A stretch of 64,000 nucleotides of DNA from Mariannaea sp. PMI_226 (Eukaryota; Ascomycota; Sordariomycetes; Hypocreales; Nectriaceae), in the NCBI GenBank assembly GCA_024336345.1, contig JANFOG010000001.1, positions 3,658,001-3,722,000 on the forward strand, read 5' to 3'. Under the pieces are notes generated by a model that did no database searches, was not told the DNA's origin, and saw only the letters and a program-made list of their open reading frames with translations. The translations under genes were made by a program, and so were the position numbers. Below are positions 45,077-57,179 of the stretch, one piece after another; position 1 is the stretch's first letter; each line of letters opens with the position of its first letter.

Positions 45077-47092
45077 ATGATGACCCCAGAACCGCTGGCT
45101 GGCAGCCCTATGCAAATGATATTACCCAATGCTAGAGGTAAAAAAAGGCTAGCGGCTCGGTCTGAGCAAGAAAACGGCTCGTCTAAGGCATTGAAGTCTT
45201 CGGCTAAGGATGATTGCCCGAAACAGCTGATCCTTGAGCACCAAAACAAGAAAAGACTCGTGCTTACTAGGTCCAATCAAGAGATTGTTACTACAGGCCT
45301 GTCGACTCTCCTAGATTCTCAATCATCCTTCGAGAAATTAGAACAGCGGAGCAAAAAAGTATCACAAGTTCAATCATCAGATGAAAGCGGCTGGCTGAAG
45401 TCATCGATGTTGTCAGCCCAAGAGGCTTATCAGATGCAACTGATGTTGTTAGAACAACATGGCAAGAACAGACTATTCAAGAGCCGTCCTGGGCAAAAAC
45501 CCCAGGTGCCAGAATCAACGCTGTCAGATATTGCGCCATCTAAGACTCAACAAGCTCGCGTCCAGAGCCTCAGTCCTACTGCGGATATCAACCCGGACAC
45601 TAAGGATGCGGATACTACTAGAATCCAGACGCAAGAGACTAGTAAGCTCCACGCGTCCTCTAAATGCATCTCCTATAAGGATGAAAAATCGCCTTGTCAC
45701 TCACACGAGTTTGACTACATCGACCTAGATCAGCAGCAATATCTCCAGGCCCCCAGCAGCAACTACTCGCCAAAGTTGGCTTCCAATAACACCGAACCAC
45801 ATTTTACCGGCTCTGACCAGCACAGTACCTCCTTTAACCTTTTTATCGAGGTTGATGCACCTGGCGATTGTCCGTTAACCTCGCTGGATGGGGGAGTTAT
45901 GGAACGTCAGAGCTCACAGGAGCAACACCAAGAGCAAAGAACCGACGCAAATAGAACACCTCCATGTCAGATGTCTCTTGATATTGAAATAATGAAACCC
46001 ATTTCAAATATTAAGTCAAAAGAACCCCAGAAAGATTACAGAACGCTACTCGATCAGGACACCATCCCTCTGCCCCCTGGCTCTGAGGACTGGGATCTGC
46101 GTCTGCGTGCAGAGCTCTCAGGGAAAGCTTGTGATGGCCAGGCAGTAGTTGGATCCTCCCTGGTGCCTATTCCAGCTGAGTACAGCAACTTGGCCTTGCT
46201 TCTTGAGACACCCGGTCCTCTTAGTTCCCTTATACATGACGTCGACGCAGAGAACTCTGCCTGGACTGATGAGCCCCAACTTTTCGACCCAATGGCTATT
46301 GACTGCCCTCAGCCACAAATTGCGGATTTAAATGGCAACAGGGAATCAGATACAATCAATCCTTCTGACTTGACTCAGGTTCAATCAGTTAACAACGAAG
46401 TTGTCCGGAGCCATCCACTATATAATGGAGTTCCAGGTGCGGACGGCCTATATCACTGTCCTTTCGAGGATGGTTTAGGATGTAACCACAAACCTAACAA
46501 ACTAAAGTGCAATTTCGAGTATGTCTCTGCCACGTTTTCTGTCTTGAATATGAGCTAACACTTTGGCCCTTCCAGCAAGTTTATAGACTCTCATCTCAAA
46601 CCATTTAACTGTCAAATTCCAGCTTGCGAGAGCGGGCCCTTCTCCTCTGGAGCCTGCCGTCTGCGGCACGAACGAGAGGCTCACTTCCTACATGGTCAAG
46701 ACGAGAAGCCTTTCCAGTGCCCGCACAAAGGATGTGAACGAGCCGTAGCCGGAAACGGCTTCCAACGACGATGGAATCTCGTCGACCATATGCGTCGTAT
46801 CCACAAGACGGGTATACCGCCGAGTCGACGTGCACCGAGTGGGCGAACGCCAGATCAGATGAAACCTCAGAAACAAAATGGCAGTGCGGGAGCCAAGCCA
46901 CGGAACATTCCGAAAGCCGAGCGAAAAGCGATCTTGAAAGCGAGCTGGATCGCCCAACTAAAGGCTCTCAAGGCGACGATTGGCCGTCTCGATGGGCCTA
47001 GTAGTCCTGAAACCACGCAAGTGATTAAAGACGCCCAAGACCTTCTGTCCTCTATCAGTGACATAGAGTTGAAGATGAGTGGGTTGAAATAG
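45077..47092 (+). CDS. C2H2 zinc-finger protein with N-terminal KKRL-type repeats
   Basis: Two exons, 45077-46518 and 46576-47092, giving 652 residues. The join reads KCNFDKFIDSHLKPFNC. The first in-frame ATG is at 45077 and a second directly follows; an upstream exon cannot be excluded. The N-terminus has three related segments at about 12-32, 49-69 and 118-141, with cores GKKRLAARSEQE, NKKRLVLTRSNQE and GKNRLFKSRPGQK, each preceded by QM/QL-rich hydrophobic text. The middle 300 residues are Gln/Ser/Pro-rich and likely disordered. The C-terminus holds two C2H2-like fingers (CQIPAC...HEREAH and CPHKGC...HMRRIH), preceded by a Cys-rich stretch, then a basic region and a short helical end. A nuclear DNA-binding or chromatin role is likely. 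Targets are unknown. Confidence 0.8.
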
Positions 47093-47914
47093 CTCTCTGC
47101 TGGCTTCCTTCTGTTTCCTTCCGCTTCTCGTTTAAGGAAGCCAAAGAATTATGAGCCAAATACTTCACATATGGGTAACCAACATCGGAAACACAGACTG
47201 CTACAAACTTGCGAAACTTGATGAGTACACAAGACTAAGATGACTCATTGTTTCATTTGCATCAGAAGAAGAAGTACAAAGTCGATATATGGTAACATTA
47301 AACCAGAGACGTTATCTTGTTATGTTTGCGCTTCCTGCTATGCATCAAATTACGGAGTAAGCAGGATTTGGAATTATCTCCGCAGCTTGAACCTGGGCAC
47401 ATCCGCCAGCCCCGAAATATCATCTTGGCAATTCGTCTCGGCATCAAGCAAAGAAGAGGGAAAAACATGGCATATGGACCTTCTTTACCTAGCCGGGGCT
47501 TTATGACGGCATTGCTTATGTCTGACCCCGTTCAACCCTTTGATGGATTACATGACAGAACAATCAAGAGTTTGGAAGAACGTAAGCAAACATCAACAGC
47601 TTGAGGAAGAGAATTGTGTTTCCTGGAACAGCAATAAGATGAGCATGTTTTTTTTTTTACGTCAGCATCTTGGCAAAGGATTGAGCATTGAATAATCAAT
47701 CTGTTGCCAAGCCAGTGTCTTGTCTCTGTTTGAGCGTGCTTCAACGTTATGATATCGCACTCGTAGGCCGTTTCCGGTTTCGCCGCTATGTCGCCATCAC
47801 CACCGCGATTACCAGACAGGGCAAGAAATAAGTAATAATACGTAACCTGTGTTTGCCTCCCTCCCCTCCACCGTTCCCCGGTCGGATATACCAGAACGAT
47901 TGCCGTTAGGACAA

Positions 47915-47934
47915 GGGGGGGGGGGGGGGGGGGG
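47915..47934. repeat. G20 homopolymer
   Basis: Twenty consecutive G on the plus strand. The exact length is prone to sequencing error and to slippage. Confidence 0.85.
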
Positions 47935-48547
47935 ACATGGCCAATGGTTCGGCAGGATCCCGTGTGGATCAAGATAATCGCCCACTACGTCAGGCACCGT
48001 AAGCAGCGTATGATGTGATATGATGCTCTTTGTATTCATCTGCTGTACATCCGCGAAACTAGGGACCACGTGGGGATTTCCACACAGTCTTCGGCTCCGA
48101 TAACTATTAATTAGATACTGTACTCCATACTTAGTGGCTGCTTCGTATATAATAGGTGGCCAAAGTCCCACAACGGAAAATTATCAAAGGGGATTTTCTC
48201 CGCCGCGCGGCAACAGGAAGAGGGAGTTGTTGGGAAGCGTCATAGTCAAGTTCGGCATGACTCAAATTCCAAACAGAAAAAAAAAAACTGCCTCACTGAT
48301 GCATGTTACCGTGCCGTGCCGGATTCTATCTCCCAATCAAAGAGCTCCTCGTGTTCTGAATGCAAGCGCACAGTCGTCCCACCTCGCTCTGCTGCATCGA
48401 TAACGTTGGTACAGGACAGTACCAGATAGTATGTAGATGCCAAACAGCCAACAAAACAAAGACTGCGTGCGTATTGTAATACCCTTCAACGTTATCGGAT
48501 ACCCAGTCCAGTGGCTTTACACGTCATAAACACCAGCCTTTATCTAA

Positions 48548-48576
48548 AATAATAATAGTAATAATAATAATAATAA
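48548..48576. repeat. (TAA)n microsatellite
   Basis: About nine TAA-like trinucleotides with one interruption (tagtaa), upstream of the ABC transporter. Confidence 0.85.
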
Positions 48577-49270
48577 CTTACAAACAAGGTGTCTCCAGGT
48601 TTTTTTATCCAGATACGTGCTAATCAACGTTGCCCGGGTTGCCCGTGATGGCAAACTGAAAACATCAAAATTCAAATTCAGATTCCCGCGAGCCCCCGGT
48701 ATTAACCCCGGCTTGGCTCAACAATCTCATCACTAGTGTTCACGCCAACCGATTAGCTACAATATTGGACCAATCTTTGCCTTCAGCAACTCGAAAACCT
48801 GCACGGCCCTGAGTGTTAGCGAGTTAGTTGCGACTAGTAGGTGGACCTTCTTATCTCCGTCCCGGGTCCCGAAGCTGTAACGTTATGGATGCCAAAGCAC
48901 GAATTGTCCCTTTCTGGAGCTGCCTGGAGGGGATCCTTCTGCCGGACAATTGGACCTAACTCCAGCCCATCGCACACTGATTAACAATCAAGAAAAATTG
49001 TTCGGCCGGAAATAGTTGCGGTATGTACGCTTTTGTCTAAGCTATCAACGTTATGGCTTAGGCTCCATTAGCTACCCATGGAGAGAGGAGCCTAGCATAG
49101 TGCTGTTATTGTACTGTATGGAGTATCTGTAGTTTTGTAAATAGTTGTTAAAAGATCTGGTTGGCCCACCCATTGAAGTCCCTCGATCGATCTCAGGTTG
49201 TACGCTCGTTCACGGCGAGGGAAGTGTCGTTGCAGCCAATTGACCCCGACATTCCTGTCCTTCGCTCGCC

Positions 49271-52200
49271 ATGTTGGGCTCAACCGTCGACGGAGACGCG
49301 CTCCGTCGCATTGAATCTGCAGCCATGGAGGGGACTCAGCAGCAAGAACAATCTGGGCAACCCAACGACAACTCAAACCAGCAACAACAACCAGGGAATC
49401 TCGACAACGCCTCCGATAGTGATTCGCCAGTTGAGGGAAGATGGGGCGAACGTGGTGTGGAAGATGTTACGGAGGACCATGCCATGCACGAGTATGAGTT
49501 GCTAAGGCATAACCTGATTGACCTGCACAAGACGAGGACTGCCGAGTCTCAAGCCAGCAAAGCCCTGACAAGCAAGAGCAAAGCCAGCCGTGCTGTGAGA
49601 ATATCTACAGCTCATGAGGCGCAAGACGACGACTCGACCACCGATGTTGAAGCCGGTGTGCAGGACGACGGCGAGTTCGAGTTGGGAGAATTCATGCGTG
49701 AAGGCCGCTTTGAAAAGAGATCGGAAGAAGGCTCCCTGAAGAAGGTTGGAGTTATCTACGAGAACCTGACAGTCAAAGGTGTAGGCAGCACAACATCCTT
49801 CGTTCGAACACTTCCCGATGCCATCATTGGTACATTTGGCCCCGACTTGTATCAGCTACTTACACGATTTTTGCCCGCCCTCCGGTTCCAACAGCCACCA
49901 ACCCGCACTCTCATCCACGATTTCACTGGCTGCGTGCGCGATGGTGAGATGATGCTGGTACTTGGCCGACCCGGCGCCGGCTGCAGCACCTTTCTCCAGG
50001 CCGTCACCAACAAGCGCGAGCCCTTTGCCTCCGTAGAGGGAAATGTCTCCTACAGCGGCATCTCCGCTGAGGAACAGAAGAAGCACTACCGAGGAGAGGT
50101 CAACTACAACACTGAAGATGACATCCATTTTGCCTCGCTCAGTGTCTGGAAGACATTGACGTTCGCCCTAATGAACAAGACCAAGAAGAAGGACAAGGGT
50201 GACATTCCCGTGATTGTAGACGCACTGATGAAAATGTTTGGCATCAGCCACACCAAGCATACGGTTGTCGGCGACGATTATACCCGCGGCGTGTCTGGAG
50301 GCGAGCGAAAGCGAGTCTCCATTGCTGAGACACTGGCATCCAAGTCAGCTGTGATGGCCTGGGACAATTCAACCAGGGGTCTAGACGCCTCGACTGCTCT
50401 CGACTACGCCAGATCTCTCCGCATCATGACCGATATCAGCAACCGAACGACGCTCGTTACCTTGTACCAGGCCGGCGAGGGCATCTACGAGCTGATGGAC
50501 AAAGTCCTCGTCATCGATCAGGGCCGCGAGATCTTCTGCGGTCCTGCTAGCAAGGCGAAGCAGTACTTCATTGATCTTGGCTTCGAGTGTCCGGAACGCC
50601 AGACCACCGCTGACTTCCTCACGGCCATCACGGACCCTCACGAACGACGTTTCCGCCCTGGCTTCGAGCACCAGGCACCCAAGACGCCTGAGGAGTTGGA
50701 GAGGGCCTTCCGAAGCTCCCAAAGCTATCAGGAGCTGCTCGCCGACGTCGCTGACTACAAGGAAGTCTTGCGCCAGACTGACTACGAGGATGCTAAGACA
50801 TTCCAGGGGGCCGTTCAGGAGGCAAAGTCAAAGCACGTATCGGACAAGTCTCCATATACCATCTCCTTCATCAGCCAAGTCCTGGCGTGCACGAAGAGAG
50901 AGGCGTGGCTGGTGCTTGGCGACACTACGACGCTGTGGACCAAGTTTTTTATCATCATCTCCAACGGTCTCATCGTTGGTTCGCTCTTCTACGGTCAGCC
51001 AAACGACACCCAAAGCACCTTCAGCCGTGGAGGTGCCGTCTTCTTCTCCGTCGTCTTCCTTGGTTGGCTGCAATTGTCAGAACTCATGCGAGCTGTGTCT
51101 GGACGTGCCGTTGTGGAACGTCACAAGGACTATGCTTTCTACCGCCCATCTGCTGTCTCTCTCGCCCGTGTACTTCTCGATTTCCCAATGGTCGCCGTTC
51201 AGGTTTGTATCTTTGGCCTCATCATGTATTTCATGACTGGCCTTGACGTCGACGCCGGCAAGTTCTGGATCTATATGCTCTTTGTGTACACCACTACTAT
51301 CATGCTCACGGCTCTCTATCGAATGTTCGCTGCCTTCTCTCCCGAGATCAACACCGCCGTTCGATTTGCCAGTATCTCGCTCACTGTACTCGTAGTCTTC
51401 ACAGGCTACGTGATCCCCAAAACTCAGCTTCTTGATAAGTACATCTGGTTTGGCTGGCTCTACTGGGTCAACCCCATCAGCTACAGTTTCGAGGCTGTCT
51501 TGAGCAGTGAATTGTATAACCGTGAGCTTCCCTGTGCTCCAAGCCAGCTCGTTCCTCAGGGACCAGGTATCCAGTCGGCATACCAGGGCTGTGCCATTAG
51601 TGGTGCAGGCGTGAACGCGCACTCAGTTTCTGGCAGCGATTTCCTGAAAACAGCCTATGATTACAGCCGTTCGAACTTGTGGCGCAACTTCGGAGTCATC
51701 ATCGCATTTGCTGTCTTGTACATTCTCATCACCGTGGTCGCTACCGAAGTGGTCACTTTTACTTCTGGAGGTGGTGGTGCTCTGATCTTCAACAAGAGCC
51801 GCAGGGCCAAGGACCAGCTTCGCAAGGAGGGTGCCTCTGCCGACGAAGAGAAGGCTGGAAGCAATGGATCTGCCTTGACGGAACCGGTTGGCTCTAATCG
51901 CGCATCAGACGATGATGGTGAAATGTTGGAACAAATCACAGACAGCAAGTCCGTCTTCACGTGGAGGGATCTTGAGTACAGCGTCCCCTACATGGGTGGA
52001 CAGCGCAAGCTGTTGAACAACGTCAATGGATACGCCAAACCTGGTGTCATGATCGCCTTGATGGGTGCTTCTGGTGCGGGCAAGACAACGCTACTGAACA
52101 CTCTCTCGCAGCGCCAGACCATGGGCGTCGTTACTGGAGACATGCTTGTTGATGGACGCCCCCTGAGCGCTGACTTCCAGCGAAGCACCGGTTTCTGCCT

Positions 52201-54046
52201 CCAGGGAGATATGCACGATCAGACCCAGACTGTCCGTGAGGCCATTGAGTTCTCTGCCCTACTGCGCCAAGACGCTTCGATCAGCCGCGCCGAGAAGATT
52301 GCCTATGTCGACAAGATCATTGACCTATTGGAATTGGAGGAGCTCCAGGACGCCATCATCATGTCCCTGGGTGTAGAGCAGCGTAAGCGGCTCACAATCG
52401 GTGTAGAGCTTGCCGCCAAGCCATCTCTTCTCCTCTTCCTCGACGAGCCTACATCTGGTTTGGACTCCCAATCGGCCTACTCTATCATTCGCTTCCTCAA
52501 GAAGCTCAGCCGCGCTGGTCAGGCTATCATCTGCACCATCCATCAGCCGAGCTCTGTTCTCGTCGAGCAATTCGACATGGTCTTGGCTCTGAACCCTGGT
52601 GGCAACACTTTCTACTTCGGCCCCATGGGCGAGGGAGGCCGGGATATCGTCAAATATTTCTCTGATCGAGGCGCTGTGTGCCCTCCTCAGAAGAATATTG
52701 CCGAGTTCATCCTGGAGACCGCTGCTCGCCCGCACAAGCGCCCCGACGGAACCAAGATTGATTGGAACGAGGAATGGATTCGAAGCGACGAGGCCAAGCG
52801 CATCAACGACGAGATTGATATGATCAAACAAAACCAGCTACAACCTTCTACCGTCCAGGAGACCAAGGGCCACAACGAATACGCAGCATCTACATGGCTC
52901 CAGTGCGTTGAGCTCACCAAGCGCATGTTCAGACAGTACTGGCGAGACCCTTCTTATCTGTACGGAAAGCTCTTCACTGCTGTCATTGTCGGTATCTTCA
53001 ATGGATTTACCTTCTGGAACCTTGGTGACTCCCTGCAGGACATGCAGAACCGCATGTTCACCTGTTTCCTCATCATCACAATGCCTCCTACCGTTGTCAA
53101 CTCCGTGGTGCCCAAGTTCTTCACCAACATGGCTTTGTGGCAGGCCCGTGAGTACCCTTCGCGTATATACGGATGGATCGCGTTCTGCACGGCCAACATT
53201 GTCGCCGAGGTGCCTGCTGCCATTGTCTCTGCAGTCTTGTACTGGCTTCTGTGGTTCTGGCCTACTGGTCTGTCGACCGAGAGCTCCGTCTCCGGCTACA
53301 CATTCCTTATGACTCTTCTCATTTTCATTTTCATGAGCAGCTGGGGCCAATGGATTTGTGCCTTTGCACCCAGCTTCACAGTCATTTCCAACGTGAGTGT
53401 CTCCCCAACCAAGATCAGGTTTCTTTGAGCATCTTCTAACGAGGCTTTCCAGGTTCTCCCATTCTTCTTTGTCATGTTCGGTCTATTCAACGGCGTGGTC
53501 CGAGCCTATTCAGCACTTCCCGTCTTCTGGAGATATTGGATGTACTATATCAACCCTTCTACCTACTGGATCAGTGGTATGCTTGCAGCGACTCTGAACA
53601 ACGCTCCTGTGCGCTGCGATCCACATGAGACAGCACATTTTGACGCTCCCCCGAACCAAACGTGCCACGACTACGCGGGAGCGTTCGCGCAGTCAGCCGG
53701 CGGCTATCTTCTCAACCCAGACGCTACAAGCGGCTGCCAGTACTGCCCTTTCAGCACCGGCAATGGGTTCCTCAAGACCCTGAACATTGAAGCCGACCAG
53801 AAGTGGAGAGGTGAGCAGAGTCCCAATTCGACTGAAGGAGTGACCGGACAGATTGTTTGCTAATACATTTGCATAGATTTTGGCATTTTCCTCGCCTTCT
53901 GCATTTCTAACTGGATGCTGGTTTACTTCTTCATCTACACCGTTCGTGTTCGAGGATGGAGCTTCGGCCTGCAGTACATCTTCGGCCCCTTGGGCAAGTT
54001 GGCGGGTATTCTGAAGAAGCCCTTCCAGCGGAAGAAGGAGGAGTAG
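49271..54046 (+). CDS. Full-size PDR-type (ABCG) multidrug transporter
   Basis: Three exons: 49271-53392, 53453-53810 and 53877-54046, giving 1549 residues in the order NBD1-TMD1-NBD2-TMD2. NBD1 has the fungal degenerate Walker A GRPGAGCST (near 232, Cys for Lys), the signature VSGGERKR (near 340) and Walker B MAWDNSTRGLD. NBD2 has an intact Walker A GASGAGKTT (near 931), the altered signature LGVEQRKR (near 1033) and Walker B LLFLDEPTSGLDS. This asymmetry, with one competent ATP site, is the rule in Cdr1/Pdr5 relatives. TMD2 ends in a Cys-rich extracellular loop (CDPHET...CQYCPF) across exon 2. Such pumps export azoles, toxins or plant compounds from the plasma membrane. The start at 49271 is the first ATG; a second ATG at 49325 has better context (gccATGg) and would shorten the protein by 18 residues. 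The C2H2 gene lies upstream. Confidence 0.95.
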
Positions 54047-54773
54047 TTGTGGGTGAGGACTGATTAGACATAGAATGCGCCCTTAGAATGGATAGAACAG
54101 CGATGGTTGAGCATATCGGTAACGTTCAGCGTCACCCGGGAAAGGGTGTTTTTCATATTTTTACAACATTTTTTTTACATAAATGGTTTGACGGAGGAGT
54201 TCAAAAAGGAACCTGCCATTTAGAATTCTATAATAGACTATAGGAAGGCTCATAGTATCGGAGCAGAGAAACAATACAATTGAAATCCACGCAAAATGCA
54301 AATTTGAAACAATGAATCGTTCAGCAGGCTAGGAGTGTAATAACTAACAATAAGTTTATCTCGGGAATTTTCAATACTCATGATCTCACAAGATAGTGGA
54401 AATACGGGTATGAAGCCTAACAGAGGCTGACCAGGAATGGTGAATGGTGAAGATTCCATACCAGCTCAACAGCCATGCTCATCGACAGGTTGGAGGGAGG
54501 GAGGGAGGGAAACGAAGATCATCAGGTCGCATCTGCGCCTCGGGTAACGTTTCGAGTTTTTCTTGAACCCAAATACTGTTTGTTATCAATGTGTTCTGGG
54601 GGACGATAGGATCTCCTCATAGTAGAAAAGTCACTGTCACCATCCAGGCAATCTGATGTCATCAAGTGTAAAGAAGGGGATTTATATCCCCCATCCCTTC
54701 CTTCACTCTGGTTTATTATGATCAACGCATCGGCAATCATCTGCAAAAAGAAAGTGCAAAAATGTAAGATTAA
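54047..54773. other. 3' region of the ABC transporter gene
   Basis: AT-rich downstream region with a GGGA tandem repeat at 54492-54510. No gene seen before the tRNA. Confidence 0.55.
54492..54510. repeat. (GGGA)n repeat
   Basis: About four tandem ggga units between the ABC transporter and the tRNA gene. Confidence 0.85.
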
Positions 54774-54863
54774 CTCCGGTACAGGGAATCGAACCCTGGG
54801 CTCCGCGGAACTGATCCCTCAGATTATGAGAGCGCGAAATGTTAGCCACTACACCATACCGGA
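54774..54863 (-). tRNA. tRNA-Glu(CTC) with an 18-base intron
   Basis: Read on the minus strand, the 7 bp acceptor stem TCCGGTA pairs with TACCGGA. The D arm is GTGTAGTGGCTAACAT. The anticodon loop reads CTCTCA, giving anticodon CTC. The T arm is CAGGG TTCGATT CCCTG. After the base 3' of the anticodon an 18-base insert (54826-54809) must be removed for TCGCG to pair with CGCGG; this is the canonical tRNA intron position. The mature length would be 72 bases. Internal A and B boxes are intact. It lies between two protein genes and has no near copy in the window. Confidence 0.9.
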
Positions 54864-55545
54864 TGTTTGCTTGATGAAAAGAGACAACAGACAATCCCTT
54901 AGGTACCATACAACGGGAGGCTATGCGACACTCGACTGCCCGGCGTACTCCAATTCAATCTCATTGTCATTCTAATCCGAAAGGGTGGTGTCCTCTGATG
55001 TGATTGAATGCCCGCAAGTGTGCGAGGCAGGGGTCTTTCGCATTCCCAAACATACGAATGCTTCAACATCTAGCTCGCCATTCCAAGGGACCTCATCCAA
55101 AGCGCAGGAACACATATATCACGAAGAGTCGCTAAAGGCCGCATCCTCTTTGAATTGTTGCGGTAGTAGTGAAAAAAAGAAGGCCATATCTACCAAGTCG
55201 AGAAGACTATTCCCAACGAAGAGATATATGTTGAATCTCTTCAGACCAGCAGAGTCGGCGTATATAAGGACTACAATCTTTGATATGTACGAGCCAACAA
55301 CAACAAGAAAAGCTAAAACTGAAGGAAAATGAGAAGCCCATTGGCACCCTGACGCCCGCCCGCAATACTATCGCGACCCTCCTCCTTTGCGTTTTTCCAT
55401 GGAATCTCCAACCCAACGATCTTCTGCCGGCTTGGATCTTCAAAAAAGAGGGTAAATATTTGTTCAAAATAAGAGATACAAAAGGAATATTGGGAGAAAG
55501 GTTAGAAAAGAATTATGTATCCCAACACACCATGTTTTCTTCTTC
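54864..55545. other. Region between tRNA and Whi2-like gene end
   Basis: Carries the tRNA upstream region and the 3' end of the Whi2-like gene. No coding sequence recognised. Confidence 0.5.
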
Positions 55546-57179
55546 TTATCGCAAGCCGATGACGCTCATCTCAAGGGTCCAAACTCTTCGGATCCAGACC
55601 TTGAGCTTACCCTCAACGCCTTCAATGTTCTCCAGCTCAACACCCTCCCACCAGCATCGACGGGCAGGCTTTCGCCAGAATAGGAGCAGCTTCTGAGCCA
55701 TACCCATGGCGCCTGAAGTCATCTCAGTGCCACGAATATCGGTGCGGAGACGAGCCAGGGCGAGACTGCAGATAACAGCTTTGTTAGGCTCGCCAGCACG
55801 GTGTCCCCAGGTATCATCATGGTTGAAGCCTCTGTAGAGCAACGCGTTAGTAAACCGTCAGTCACCCTAAATCTCCAAAAGAGGAGCTTCTAACTTACCC
55901 GGCTGTCAACATCTCGATAAGATGAGCCTCGGTAGTGCCAGGCTCGTCACTTCGCTTCAAGCCAGAGAAGATTCCATCCTGCTTCTGCAGAGCCTGGGCA
56001 GCCGCACGCTTAACCTCGATCATGTTGATCTGGTCAATATCGGGTCGTGGAGGAATGGCATAGAAATCGAGATCCTCACGCAGAACAATGATACCAGCTC
56101 GCTTAGCATCGTCACGGCCGCCACCTCCAAGAGGTATCACTTCATCTTCTGGCTGTGAATCAGACTCTGTTGGTATCGACTCCGCCACGCCTCTGAAAAA
56201 GTCTAGCATATATTGAAGGGAGGCGGGGTCATACTAATCATCCAAGTTAGCGCCGCGTGCTTGATGTATCGCATTTTCTTTCAGGAATTCAACATACGTC
56301 TACTTGCACCACATCGCCATCTTGGAATCCACCTACTCGCCCTTCGGGGAATAGGCCATTGGGGAAAAGAGAGAGTAGCACAAATTCAGGCAAGGTGAGA
56401 AGCTCATCGCGGGAGAGATAGAATCGAGTACCCCTGGTTTAATATTAGTAACCATACGTGGATTTTGTCATTGTCACAGTGCTTTACGTACCGTAGGTCC
56501 AAAGCGATAGTCTCATCCGCTCCAACGTCTATTGACAATAGGCATTCAGTCAGTCCCTCCACATCACGACGTCTGCATCTCCTGGCTGACGGGGGAAAAA
56601 AAACTAACCTCCTAGAGTATTGACTGGGGGGCCGCCTTGCTGGACCTGAGTAATGATACTCGAAGCTCCTCCGGCTGCAGCCATCAGATATGAGAATGAA
56701 AGGAGAGGACTGTCTCCCTCCGAATACGCAGGCGGCGGTTCAGCGTCGTCGTCTTTGCGACTAGTTTCCCCTTTGGTATCCCTGGGGAGTGCGCGTTTAG
56801 TCTCACCGACAGGGTCTTGGAAGGCCCTTGTAGATGGGTCTGGTCCGAACGGCTGATTATCGCGCGAAGTAGTCGGTTCGTATGCAGGCGCGGCAGTAGA
56901 TCCAGATGCCTCACCTTCGACGACAGCGACGGAGAATTTGCCGGTGCGCTCGGGGGCGTCTTCGGGCGGAGAAAAGAGCGACGAGAACGGCGGAGGCCGG
57001 GAAGAAGACCCTTCGGAGGCTGGATACTGGGGCGGCGGTGATTGGTCACGGTTTAAGAGAATGTGCTCGTGAGAATCAGAACCTTTCGCAGTAAGATGGT
57101 GAATCGATAGGGTGCGGATGCTGGATGCGGCTGACGATGATGTGGACGAAGACGTCTTCTTCTCGTACTCCGAGGACAC
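55546..57179 (-). CDS. Whi2-like BTB/POZ protein (start codon unresolved)
   Basis: Five exons: 57179-56609, 56528-56492, 56433-56298, 56233-55899 and 55831-55546, giving 454 residues if counted from the GTG at 57179. All four joins keep frame. The BTB-like core reads DETIALDLRGTRFYLSRDELL, then EFVLLSLFPNGLFPEG, then DPASLQYMLDFFR; this resembles yeast Whi2, which with the Psr phosphatases controls the general stress response and low-amino-acid TORC1 signalling. The N-terminal 190 residues are Ser/Pro-rich with PPPAYS (a PPxY motif). The C-terminal exon is conserved-looking (GFNHDDTWGHRAGEP). No ATG opens this frame: the place where MSSEYEKK would begin carries GTG, and the frame stays open for another 111 codons upstream without an ATG. 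A spliced upstream exon (ATG at 57648, donor 57541, acceptor 57205) would be in frame. Family call fairly sure, start not. Confidence 0.78.

Larger units (their letters stand above)
47093..49270. promoter_or_regulatory. Long upstream region of the ABC transporter gene
   Basis: 2.2 kb with the 3' end of the C2H2 gene and the ABC transporter promoter. It holds a run of 20 G at 47915-47934 and a TAA-type microsatellite at 48548-48576. I looked for Pdr1-type TCCGCGGA boxes and found none here. No gene seen. Confidence 0.5.

Noticed and set aside
50571..51236. Long Ser-rich plus-strand frame in the ABC transporter
   Set aside because: It is the shifted reading of the TMD1 coding region; the transporter frame is intact through it.
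54802..54809. TCCGCGGA octamer, identical to the yeast Pdr1/Pdr3 site, near the ABC transporter
   Set aside because: It lies inside the tRNA-Glu anticodon stem and intron border, downstream of the ABC gene, so it is explained by tRNA structure.
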